DNA of 64,000 bases from NCBI GenBank assembly GCA_022702705.1, contig CM040424.1, positions 141,161,665-141,225,664 of the forward strand, given 5' to 3'. A program made the translations under genes and the position numbers. This DNA comes from Papilionanthe hookeriana x Papilionanthe teres (Eukaryota > Streptophyta > Magnoliopsida > Asparagales > Orchidaceae). Positions 21,602 to 35,100 of the stretch are shown here, piece after piece (positions within the stretch are counted from its first letter, which is position 1; each line of letters starts with the position of its first letter). Below the pieces are notes generated by a model, which did no database searches, had not been told where the DNA came from, and saw only the letters and a list, made by a program, of their open reading frames with translations.

Positions 21602-24367
21602 ATGGAGTTCAGCCACATCGTTTCATCCCCACTGGCGAGATCGACGGCAGCTTGTAACCACCGAATACGAAACGGATCCACCAGTATCTTCCACTGTTCG
21701 GCCACTCTCTTCCCATCGTTTGTACGTCCGCGATTAGCCGGCAAACGTGGTCGCTTCTGGAGAACGCGCCACCTCAGCACATACGCCGCCTTGGACGCTG
21801 CCTCTTTCATGGTGGCTAGCTCTCGAGACTTGGGAGTAGCTGCGCTTGTGACGGCCGGGGGGTATTCCCTGGTGCATGCCTTTGATCGCCTCACGATGCG
21901 AAACCTCATCGAAAAGGTCTTATAATCCTTTCGCACTTAAAACTGTAGAGGTTTGGGTGATGGAACTTTTTAAGTGATTTAGATAGAAATGCTTTTTTTC
22001 TGCATCCGTTTTTATTCTTGATATTGTGGTCGATGTTTAAGAATGTAGGATCTGCTTGTTGATAACATTAAATGTTTGGGGCTTCTGTGTTTGTCAGTGG
22101 TTTCTCAAGTGGATCTAAATGCTTTGTGCTTATTCTTTGTGGGTACGCATTTCACGAGAAGGAACTGTAAAATGACTAGTGAAATTTGAAACTAATTGCT
22201 GCAGGTAAAAATTTAAACTGAAAATTGGGTGAAATACGTATCATTTACTTTATTATCATATTTTCTTCCGGTTGAACCCAAAAATGTACGGGATTCACGC
22301 CCTATGCTTAGAGCACGTAGGATGAGACAAATAAGGGAAGGGACTATAGAAAATAGTGTCCAGAGTTTTTCTTCACAAAAGGACTCACTTATAAAAAGCA
22401 TGAGAGTTATCCTATATATATAATTACCTTTATGCTCCCTTCCTATATAAAGGAACTCCAGGTTATTAAAATAACTTACATGATACATTGTACAAATGAA
22501 TACTTCACTGATGGGGCGATCCCTCATTTGCTACACAGCTAGCTATATGGAATCCAAATTATATACGGTTGTATAACAGACTTTATTCACTTCTGTAACC
22601 CCAACAATAATCCTCACATAAAATGGAGTATTACTGATCGAGCATGAGCTCTACATATTGAATAAGAAATCGAAAACATACAAAATTTCTCACGGAATCT
22701 ATCTAGGATTCTCTTCAAAATCCTTTTATTTTCTTTCAAACTTCGTTGTAAACTCAGTTGAGCTTACCCTTAATGTTCTTTTTTCTTGTCAAGTTTTTCC
22801 TTCCAATTTGCTGATTTGCGTGATCCTTATCTAATTGAATCAACATACATGTAGCAGCTTATCTTTCTAAAAAATTATATTTTGTCATCCTAATGCCATG
22901 ATCATATAGAGATTTTTTTCTTAATTCTAGACCTCTATTTCTATAGCCATCTCTTTGTTGAGTTTTAATAAGGAAATAGAAAAGTGCAATGCCCATTTTA
23001 TCATTCACAACTATGTTAACCTCATGATGCAAAGCCCAAAAAGAAAAAAATAAAATAAAATAAAATAAATCTTAATGCGCTGGAATGTTGAGTTGGTATA
23101 AAGTAGTTGGGTGCAATATGCACTCATATGAGACTAGGAAGCTCTCTTTCCCTTTTCTTTTCTTTTTTTTTTATTTTTTTAATACGAATCATTAAGATAG
23201 TTTTTGCTTTGGGTGTGGCAGCATGACATTATTCATCATTTAAAGCATAACAGTATCTAAGATGGACTTGTCAATGATGAAAAGATTGTTGTCTTCTGCT
23301 TTTGGTATCTTTGACTGTGATCCTTACTTAATTGTATTTCAGAACAGAGCTTGAGCAGAAAGATTGTCCATGTTCTATCTGGTCTTCTCTATACGGCCTC
23401 ATGGCCAATGTTCAAGTATCATTTCCTCTTCACGTTCCAAATTTAATATAAATGTTTGTTAGTTTCCTTTTAATTTCAATGTTCACATTTTTTCTCCAAA
23501 TCTCTTTGCATACCAACTATTTTGTTTACTCCTTTGCCACCTCTTGCAGCTCATCATCACAGGCAAAATATTTTGCTGCCGTTGTTCCTTTTCTAAACTG
23601 CATAAGGCTACTAATCTATGGCCTCTCTATTGTCACCGATGAAGATGTGATAAAGTCAATTACAAGAGAAGGAAAATCAGAGTAATAGTACAATATTCTT
23701 TTATTCCAGCCCTTATGCCCTTGTGATATACTGTCAAATGATTATGAAATTACTCATATTGCTTTTTAATAGGAAATTGCTGAGAGGTCCTCTTTACTAT
23801 GTCATTGTTTTGATGTTTTCTTCATTAATCTTCTGGTGTGAATCGCCTGTTGGTATAATTTCACTAGCTATGATGAGTGGTGGAGATGGTAATTTCATCT
23901 TTGTTTCTTACTCTTTTATTCTTTGATAGTCTAAGGAACATATCTTTATTTTTCAGGTATTGCTGATATAGTGGGTAGAAGATATGGATCTCTGAAGCAT
24001 CCTTATAATAGAAGAAAGAACTGGATGGGAAGCATTTCGATGTTCATTTTTGGTATTGTTTTCTCAATCATGTAGGTTCTAACTTGCAAAAAAAAAAATC
24101 AATATTGCTACTTCAAATCATCTGTTGCAGAATTGTTTCATTGCTTCCTGTTCTGCATGTAGGATGCTTTACTATTTTTCAGCTTTTGGTTACTTTAATT
24201 TGGGTTGGAGTACAGTTGAGAAGGTAGTCTTGATTTCTTTTGCCGCCACCGTTGTGGAATCTCTTCCATTATCCAAAGTGATTGACGACAATATTACAGT
24301 CCTCGTAACTCAAGCATGGTTGCAGCTTGCCTGCTCTTTGGATTTTAATCGAAGAGAAGGTTTGTGA
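21602..24367 (+). CDS. VTE5: Probable phytol kinase, chloroplastic (VTE5-like), six exons
   Basis: The family phosphorylates phytol with CTP in plastid membranes, feeding tocopherol synthesis. Exons: 21602-21916, 23348-23415, 23550-23681, 23773-23888, 23957-24071, 24163-24367. All introns are GT/AG; the sum is 951 bases, giving 316 residues, near the usual 300. Residues 1-65 are Ser/Arg-rich, as in a transit peptide. A membrane segment (about 79-91) precedes RNLIEK. Exon 2 gives SLSRKIVHVLSGLL, exon 3 QAKYFAAVVPFLNC, exon 4 GPLYYVIVLMFSSLIFWCESP and MMSGGDG (about 205-211), exon 5 IADIVGRRYG, exon 6 VESLPLSKVIDDNITV. These are hallmark blocks of the phytol/farnesol kinase family. The chosen ATG is the first in frame after a GC-richer leader (21470-21601). 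Oddities: Asn at residue 232 where relatives have Ser in a KSWAGS motif, and a one-base deletion near 24301 that replaces the normal C-terminus. A farnesol kinase (FOLK) is the alternative. Confidence 0.85.
22240..22606 (-). repeat. Possible solo LTR (copia-like) in intron 1 of the kinase gene
   Basis: Read on the minus strand, the segment starts TGTTGGGGTTAC at 22606 and contains a TATA-like CCTTTATATAGGAAGG (about 22440-22455). It then runs through a pyrimidine-rich part. This looks like a short copia LTR with its promoter. The other end and a target-site duplication were not found, so it remains a suggestion. Confidence 0.3.
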
Positions 24368-24399
24368 GGTATTAAATTATTTTAAGTGTGTTCTGTGAT

Positions 24400-26180
<1,781 letters not shown>

Positions 26181-26189
26181 AGTCTTCCA

Positions 26190-27470
26190 GCAATTACAAC
26201 ACACAAACAGTTGCCAATAACCCAATCGGTCATCTTAAACTTATTTCTTCACGATAATCTAAATGAATTCGCTCTCATGAGCCATCCCCTTGACTTCCAA
26301 GACCCTTCCAAGCCCAACCACATTTGTGTCCATAAAAAAGACTCTCTACAGACTCAAACAGTCCCCCAGAAAAAGGTAGAACACACTCGCCACCTCTCCC
26401 TCAACATGAAAAAAAGCACAACTAACTCCTCCCTTATGATCTCCACAACTCCCAATCTCAAAAGTTACATCCTCATCTATGTTGATGACATCCTCATCTG
26501 TGGGAATGATCCCACCACCGTCTCAAACATCACCACACAACTCGAAAGCTTATTCAAAACCAAAAACATCAAACACTTTGACACTTTCCTAAGTATCTAA
26601 TCACTGAAGGCATCCATCTCAAGCAATCCACGTACTCATAGACGTACTCAAAACTATACATGCATGAACTCATGCCTTCAAACACCAGCAACTCACCAAC
26701 TTCAATCTTCTTCCACTGACTCCTAACCCTATCATGACCCAAAATTATAACGACACATCATCGACTCCCAATAATACCTCAACATGCCCAGATATCACAC
26801 TCATAGTAAACAAACTCTGTCAAAGCCTTCACAACATACACAACATCACAATACTAACCTCAACGACTGCTTTGATAGATAAAAGGAAATATTACCATGG
26901 ACTTACCCATCATCCCTTCCAACTTTGACCACCATAATCAGGTGCCTCAGCAGGGAACACCTCCAATAGAAAATCAACAACTGGTTATTTCATCTTTCTA
27001 AAAAAATCTCTCATCTCCATGTGCATGAAGAAACAATCAATAATAATAAGATCCTCAACGGAGGCAAAATATCGGGTACTCTCCACCACAACAGCTGAAA
27101 TTATCTGGCTGCACCAAATTATTCAATACTTTGCATACCAATCCCTCAACCACCCCTTTATTGTGAAACCCTGGCCCTTGCCAATAACCTCGTTTTTCAC
27201 TCCATGACAAAGCACATCGAATTAGACGTTCACTTCATCCGTGAGCTTATCAAAGATCAAGCCATCATTATTCATCAGATCTCTGATCGCCTCCCCTAAC
27301 CAAATCACAAACATTTTCACTAAAGTCATTGCCCATTTGCCATGCCGCTTCCAAGATATTCGGAACAAGCTAACTCTCCACTTCATGAGTGTCATTTTGC
27401 AGGACGATATAGACGCAACTCACGAAATCATAGTAGAGCAACTCCAACCTCACATCAGAAGAAGATAACG
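26190..27470 (+). pseudogene. Ty1/copia pol remnant (reverse transcriptase to RNase H)
   Basis: Decayed copia-type polyprotein. The frame 26211-26600 starts at a degraded version of the NAFLHGDL block (here LNLFLHDNLNE) and passes through FQDPSKPNHIC. The reverse transcriptase core YILIYVDDILICGND (about 26467-26511) then follows. After frame breaks, the copia RNase H block KKQSIIIRSSTEAKYRVLST appears at about 27028-27087, then a TKHIELDVHFIRE block (about 27208-27247) and a C-terminal IFTKVIAHLPCRFQDIRNKL block (27310-27372). Gag, protease and integrase are not seen, nor any LTR. The plus strand is unusually rich in A and C compared with its surroundings. Confidence 0.88.
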
Positions 27471-27756
27471 CCCCACTCGTTAGATCAAGACTTCCACTGT
27501 CAAATATATCCACTTCAAGATCAACCATTGGTTCACTTGCACACACTACAAATCAAATGTAAAGCCACCCATAAATATATGGATACACACTATGAAGAGT
27601 AATAAAATGAAATACATTCTTTCATGTATCAGGGAACTTTATTCTCTCTGAATTTACTATGAACCTCATCTTCTATAACCAATTACTTCCCCAAATACCA
27701 ATAAAAGAAGAGCTTTTTAAATCGTTGATTTGTTCTGAGATCCCATTTATTGCTAT

Positions 27757-28290
27757 AAAAAAAGCTTGTTGTTCGCGAGCAATTCGTCAAAGAGTTCGTG
27801 CTCGATTTGAACAATAAGTAAACGAGACGAATATGAACAATTTTTTTTGTTCGGTAAGTTAAACGAACCAAACACAAATAGTGATGCATTCGTTCGTGTT
27901 CGAATCGTTATTGTTCGAAATATTAAATAATTTAAAATAATCATATATAAAAAATTTATGATATTTAAAAAAAAATTAAATTTTATAAATTATAATATAT
28001 AATAAATTAATAATAATAATATATTAATATACTATATTAGTAATATACTAATATAAATATTATATATTTATATAATATAAGTTATATAATCAACATAATA
28101 TATTATTTATATGTACTAATATTAGGGTTGTCAAGTTGGTCTCGTTCGTGAACAACTCGTTTTCGGCTCGCGTTCAACTCGTTTGTTAAGAAACGAACAC
28201 GAACAGTGACTTCACGAACAATTTTAAATACGAGCTTATTTTAAACAAACTAAATTTCAAACGAACCGAACACAAACTCAAGCTCTATTC
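27757..28290. repeat. GTTCG-rich direct-repeat pair around an AT core
   Basis: Two diverged copies (about 27757-27915 and 28130-28290) of a unit rich in GTTCG, CGAAC, AACTCGTT and CGAACCGAACACAAA. They lie in the same orientation and flank a very AT-rich core. Similar GTTCG/CGAAC-rich repeats are dispersed in other plant genomes, from memory, but I cannot name the family. The second copy ends about 100 bases before the leader of the next gene. Confidence 0.5.
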
Positions 28291-28483
28291 ATTTGTATTT
28301 GGTACATTTACAGAATTAATGTTGAACTTCCAAAATAAAGAGTATAATAATAATAATAAAAAGAACAAAGCACATTTGGGTTCAACGAAAACCGGCCAAG
28401 CCGTCCAAGGTCACACTCACCGCTAGCGAGCGCTCAGCGCAATCCTAATCCCGGGACGAGAGGCGGACGTACTCGGCGAAAAA

Positions 28484-31400
28484 ATGAGGGTGGGAGCGGG
28501 ATTGGCGTCCAGGTCCTGCCTTGCATCTGCTGTGCCGTTTCTCCACTCGGGTGCTGCTGGAGTTCGATGCTCCTCCTCTGCCTCTTATCCATCTACTACG
28601 TCAGTCTCCACGTACACCTCCATCGGTACCTCCTATCTTTCCCGCTTTAACCATTTCTTATCTCCTCTACTCCAGCAATCCTTTGTGGTGGCTACTTTTA
28701 TCCTGTGGACGATAATCTGTAGATTGGAGCTCTTTTTGAGGCATTTGTTCGACTTCTTATAATATGTTATGCTCAGTGTGTAATGTCTAAACTTAGATCG
28801 TGTTTGAAGAGAAAATTGATTCCTTTTCATGAATGCGGAGTTCTGCTATCACAAATGCTTTTGTTTGTTTGTTTCGATAACTATGGGGAGAGTTTTAATG
28901 TTCTTACATTTTACTCATTAGTCGTATTCGTGAAGTCGTTCTTGTTATCCTAGCCTTGCTGTTCTGTTTCCTCATCGTTGTTGAGGAGTTGTCGGAAAGA
29001 TTTAACTCGTCTTTGTATGCATTTTTTTTAATTCTTTCGGTGATACTTGATTTTGGGGCATCTTTTAGTAGATAAAATCAAATTGTTGATATCTTTTAGC
29101 TTACAATAGTTGATGTTTGGGATACGCAGACCATATATCTTTCATTAGAGATGTAGCTGTTGCGAACCCTCCTGAACGTCTCCATTGTTTGCTGAACATG
29201 CTCCAAGCACGAGGTAAAGCTTAAGTTATTGCATTGTCTGCTACTTTGTTTGGCTGACTATTTTCTTTCCGCTCTTAGTTAATGTCTTAATATGTTAGTT
29301 TCAGGGTGAAATGATTTTGTTTAAAGAGTAGCACATTATTTTGCTTCAGTAATTGCATCCATTGGCCTTCAAAAACTTTTCATCAAAGAATTCAAGCTCT
29401 TTCCTTAAATAGGGCGATTGAGGTTTCATAGATATAGTGCCTACAGCATGAGCCAAGCTATCCATTCATGACACCATTCAAGACTTGTAATCATCGAATT
29501 AATAATGAGCTATCAGTAGGCATGTGTGCTCATGCGATCAATATTGGATCCTTCTAGTTGATCAGCAATGCTCCCACTATGCTTAATAAAAGTTCTTACT
29601 ATAATAGAGGATCAAGGAATAAGAATTATATAACCTATAACCTCAAATTGGTAGCCATCCCTAATGATACAATAGAAATAGTCTCTTTTGTTCACTTCTT
29701 ATAGATGATGATAAATCAGACCAAGGTTACAACCTGATTGGTACTATCTTTATTTTAAATTAAGCTCAATGATTTGGACTAAAATTGTTAGAATAGAGAA
29801 AGCTCTGTTGTAAAATTCAATGTGTATGTGTGTGTTTCAATTCCAATGTAACATCATAATTAAATTGCACCCTTGAAAAAACTAAAGCTGCGTAACATGC
29901 TTAGTAATCAATTTTCTTTGTGAATGAAGACTTCTATGGGTTGGTGGTTGAAGGGCAAGTATTGATGATATTTTGTTTACTTTTTAATACTAATATGATT
30001 TTTCTAGGCCCATCAAGGTTTATAACTTGAGAGAATTAGGGTTTGTTGTATCTAGAATATGACCAATTTCTCTTAGCATTGCCCTAAGCATTTAAGGAAT
30101 TTCCCATGCAACTCAATTGAGAGGGTTAGGGAATACTAATAATTAATTTAATTTTTTGGTTGTTTAATATAAATTCAGCCGTTAAATAAGTTAACCCAAA
30201 TTTATCTAAAGGTTACATAACTTAGGCAATATAAATTGACTTAAAGCCAAACCAATTTGCCTCAAGTTAATTCTCTAACTCTTTCGTTACATCCAATTTA
30301 ACATCAATACTCACAGCCTCGTTATCCTTGGTGTTCTAAGCCAACCTTTTCCCTAGTTATAGGAGGCTTTGTCTCCTAGAGTCATTATAGGTAGTTTTTG
30401 CTCCGCAAATTGCTATTATTGTTGTCCTTATTTCTCTTCTTTACTAGTCATGGAACTAACTTTTTGGTCTCCTTGCAACGGAATGTCAAAGCCTTGAATT
30501 CATAATATTGGTTCTGGTTGGTCCTTTATTCATTTTCAATAAAGGAAAAAAAAAAAGAAAGCAACTGATCTCCTCCATCAACTGTTTGGTTGAGTACTAT
30601 TCCCTATGATCTCTAGAGTAGAGATCTAAGGTGCATACCCTTAAAAACAACATGCACCAGCCCTTGAAGGTGCAAATATTCTCCTTTTATATTTTGCTTA
30701 TCAATATTTCCTAGGCTATCCTTTTTATTTTTTGCTAATTTATTAGTTGTTGAGGAATACTTAATATAATAAACTTGTTAGATAAGGACTTCATGAGTAA
30801 GTTATAGTTTAGCATGTTTGGCTCTCTTCTAATTTCTTTTATTTATATGTCCATTTCAATTGGAATATAGAATGAGTATTCATTAAGAGAGTATTTTTTT
30901 CATTTATAATTTATTGTTATACTTTTTCCAAGACTATTTATCTCATATTTTTACACCATTTGTTTGTATTATTTTATAAGTTATTTTATGTTTTTAAATT
31001 TTATTTATTTTTAATAGTCCTGTAACTCCCGGTTTCGCTTACCTGAGAGAAGAAACGAAGAATCAAAGGAGAGGAATGATGAGTCGAAAGCAGAAGAAGT
31101 GAAAGTGAGGAATGGGAAACTGTATAGAGCGGGAGAGAAAGCGAGTGGAGGTCGAGAAGTCAAAGAGGTGAATTCTCTTGTATAGTTTATAGACCGACTT
31201 ACTTTGGAGTCGAGCAGCGTGCGAAGGAGAGGAGGATAATGTGAGGATTAGGGCAAAGGCGACGTCTTTGTCGTGCCGAGGAAGAAGAGTTGATGGGCGC
31301 GCAGTAAAGCAGCGAAAGGAGGCATCAGCCTCTGGTGCAGGGAGCCGATCGAAGGAAATTACGTGGAAAAGAACAACAGTTGCCTCATATGATTCCTTTG

Positions 31401-31972
31401 ATAGAAAGAGGTAGGGTTTTTTTAAGTGATTTGATAGTAATAATAAGACACACACACACACACACACACTTATCCCACTACTTGGGGTTGGCTACAAGAA
31501 TCCTTTTTCTCCAATGCGTCCTCTTAAGTGTCATATTTCATTTAGTTCTAATAAATTAAGATCATTTTTTATACAATAAGCCCAAGTCTTCGTAGGTCTA
31601 CCTCTGCCTTTCTTAACATAAGTTGAATGTAAAACATCTACTCTCCTCATTGGATCATCAGATGATCTATGTTTAATGTGACCAAACCATCTAAGACAAC
31701 TCTCTCTAATTTTGTTTGTCACAGGAGCTACACCAACCCTATTACGGATATATTCATTTCACATCTTGTCTCTAAGTGTAAAGCCACTCATCCATCTAAT
31801 CATTCTCATCTCAACAACACTTAACTTAGTATTATGCTTCTAAAATGATCAAAAGGAGTCATGTCATGATTTTTTCGACAAGTTTTACAGTGACTGTCGA
31901 CTACCTAACGCAACCCTCCACTTTTCACATCTGGGCTGGATCGACAATAATGATGTTAAATATATATATATA

Positions 31973-32017
<45 letters not shown>

Positions 32018-32078
32018 GTGTATATATATATATATGTATATATATGTGTGTGTGTATATATATATATATGTATATATA

Positions 32079-32127
<49 letters not shown>

Positions 32128-35100
32128 TTATGTATATTGAATATAAATTAAGTGAAATTACATAAAGTAAATTTAATACTTAAATAATGAAAAACTAATA
32201 GTTTATTAAAATGATAAATTAATTAAATTTTATACCATATTTATTTTAAGCTTTCAATTATAGTGGAATCAACGTCAAGGCAAATCAAATAACAAATTAA
32301 TCATCGAGATGAGTATTCATACTTTTAATATATACTAATAATTTATTTTCTCAACTATTTTGCAATTAATGATATTTGCACAAACTTTATTCTGATTGAG
32401 ATATCATTTTCTTTATTGATACGTTGTTATGAATGCTTTTAGCTACTTAATATCATGTATTGATGCATTATAGTATGTTGACTTGATCACGATGAGCACA
32501 TGAATGATATATTTATGTTGGTTGTTTGATTTTGCATGACTCAAGTATGATGGAGTCACCTTTTATTGTACTAGTAGGAGGAATACTAAGATACTCATGA
32601 ACGTATATGAAGAACGATATTGGTATTGAGATACCTTAATTAGTATAAATTTTTAAACAACGTTCATGTGACGGTTATATAGATATAGAATGATATTGGT
32701 ATGTTATTGATATAGTAAGATTCATTAAATAACATATTAAATGTTTATATTGATTTATTAAAAAATTTAACTGACGTGCTTACTATTTTTTGTTTCCTTT
32801 GTATTACTATAATTTAGGAGTATGAGTATTCACGGGCTTATTTAGCTCTCGATTATTATTAAACTAACATTTCATGTTAGTTTAATTGATTAAATGATGA
32901 ATGATGGAAGAGAATATATTTATAGAATATGCGAACAACCAATAAAGTGGTAAAGTTAACTTTACTGTTTTAATTTAATTTGATTAGTGACTCTTTCATT
33001 TGTTAAATTATAAAAAAATATGAAAAAATTTAATTCTTACTGTGCTACCGTCTGTTTCTGGCTTGATTAATTTCAAACCCTGGGCTAGATTGTAACAATT
33101 CTTGTTTTATTTATAAAGTTTTATAATAGACTGTTTCTAGGACTTACTCTAATATTTTAGGGCTTGATCTTGCTTTGTGAAAAGGTGAATGCCTTGCCTT
33201 ACTTCTTTGTTTTAAAATTTTGTATTAATTGACACTGGCAAGGAGGTCATATTTTGGATTGCTTACCTATTCCTAAAACATGAGTGCATGGTTAATCTAT
33301 TCCTTGCTTATTTTAAAGCATTAGAGCTTCTTTGGGGTCACCTTTGTTTTATTTTTATTTTTATTTTTTTCTTTTTATTTTCAAAACATTTTTGTTTATT
33401 GTTTTTTTTCTCATGCTTTTATTTTTAATTTTCAAAATCAAATGAACTTATTTTCTAAAAACATTCAAAACACATAAAAATTTATTTAAGTGCTTTTATA
33501 AAGAACTATGATATAACATACCAAATATGTTGGCAGCTCAATTTTGTGCTCAGCTTGCCTTACAGAACTTTTTTTGTTAATGAATTAAATGATAGTTATC
33601 TTTTGTTTTCTTTTATTACAAGGGATAGGAATTTTGGTGGGCTTACTACTTATTTGCTTTTCTCTTTTTGCTTTTTGGTGGTTCTTATGGACTCGTTTTG
33701 TGACCCTCTATTTTTATGTTAATGTGGCATGCACACCCTTCACGGGTGATTAAAATAAAAAGAAAAAAAAAATCAGGTTAAATCATAATCAAAACAATTT
33801 AAAATAAAAAATTTTAAAAATAATCAAAATTGAACACAAACGACCTCTTAGTAACTTCACCGGTTCACCTTAAATCCCATCTTTTAATGTTCTTTTTGAT
33901 AAAGACATGATGTAATCTGGTTACTGAATAAATCTTCTATTCAAAGTGGTGAGCCTATGAAGCTTCTACCATTAAAACAAATCTTTTGCTCAAACCACTC
34001 TTTAATTTCTTGAGCCTTTGAAGGGTTTTGTTGAGATGCCATGCAACAAAACTATGAACTGAAAAAGCTCTTCTCTAGCTGGATGAATTAATTCTCTTTA
34101 GATTAATTTACAATTCCACCATTATAAGGATTTAAATAATTAAAGATGTCTAATGTCTATGCCATAAATCAGGATATATTAAAATAAATCTAAAATGGTG
34201 GAACTATCTAGGAAATTTTTTTGTTGTTATAAACTAGTCCCGTTGACATGGACCTTGGAAATTATTTTGAACATGTTAGGTTTGATCCCTGTCTACAAAA
34301 TAATGAAATCCCATCTCAAGTCCTTTCGATAGGCTAAAAAAATTAAGGGCATTTTGTTGAACCCTCATAGTATGCAAATTGAGTTAGAAAGCAAAAATCA
34401 TGAAAACATCACACGCAGCTCTTAAAGAAAAATGTATGAATAAGAAGGATTCAGAATGTCAACTCCGTTGTGTGAATTAGATTAATGTGGATGATGAAAG
34501 AGAAAGTATACAATCATATGATACATAAAATTTAATAGTGTCACTTCTTACGCATCTCAGGCATAATTCAAATATTATGGCATAACACATTTCTCATAGA
34601 CTTTTATTAAAGATATAGAATGAAGGTTGTGGTTAAGGTAAGGAGTAAAGTGCCAAAATTGTCTCTAACTATTTATATGGGGTCATTTTACTCCCGAGTT
34701 TATAAAAGTGTCAAAATAGTCCCCAGAATCTCTAAATTGGGGCTGAAATAGTTCTATGGAGGATTGTTAGAGCTCAATTTTAAAATAGTCGTAGACTATT
34801 TTTAGCTTCTATAAACTCTGACACTAAAATTCTTCCATTTAAATAGCCCGGAATTATTTTGGCACTTTACTCTTAAGGTAAGTTATGAAAGCTATATTTC
34901 TATTATTGACAGTGCTATCTACACAATTGACTTTTGTTTATTTGAATAAGCTCTTCAGGCAACTTTATCTGCACTTTTTGGGGGATCTTGATATGGTACA
35001 ACTTTTTTATTCCTTCTAAAAATATGCAAATTTAAATTTAAATGAAAGCTAGAGTAGAGAGAATCCTACCTGCTAAAAACTGTCTAGTAGGAGCTACTAA

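Noticed and set aside
21544..21936. 130-codon minus-strand frame
   Set aside because: It lies opposite exon 1 of the kinase gene; the plus-strand frame has family homology and proper splice sites, so this is a shadow.
31845..32165. 106-codon frame rich in Tyr, Ile, Cys and Val
   Set aside because: It runs through the compound TA/TG microsatellite and has no protein-like composition.
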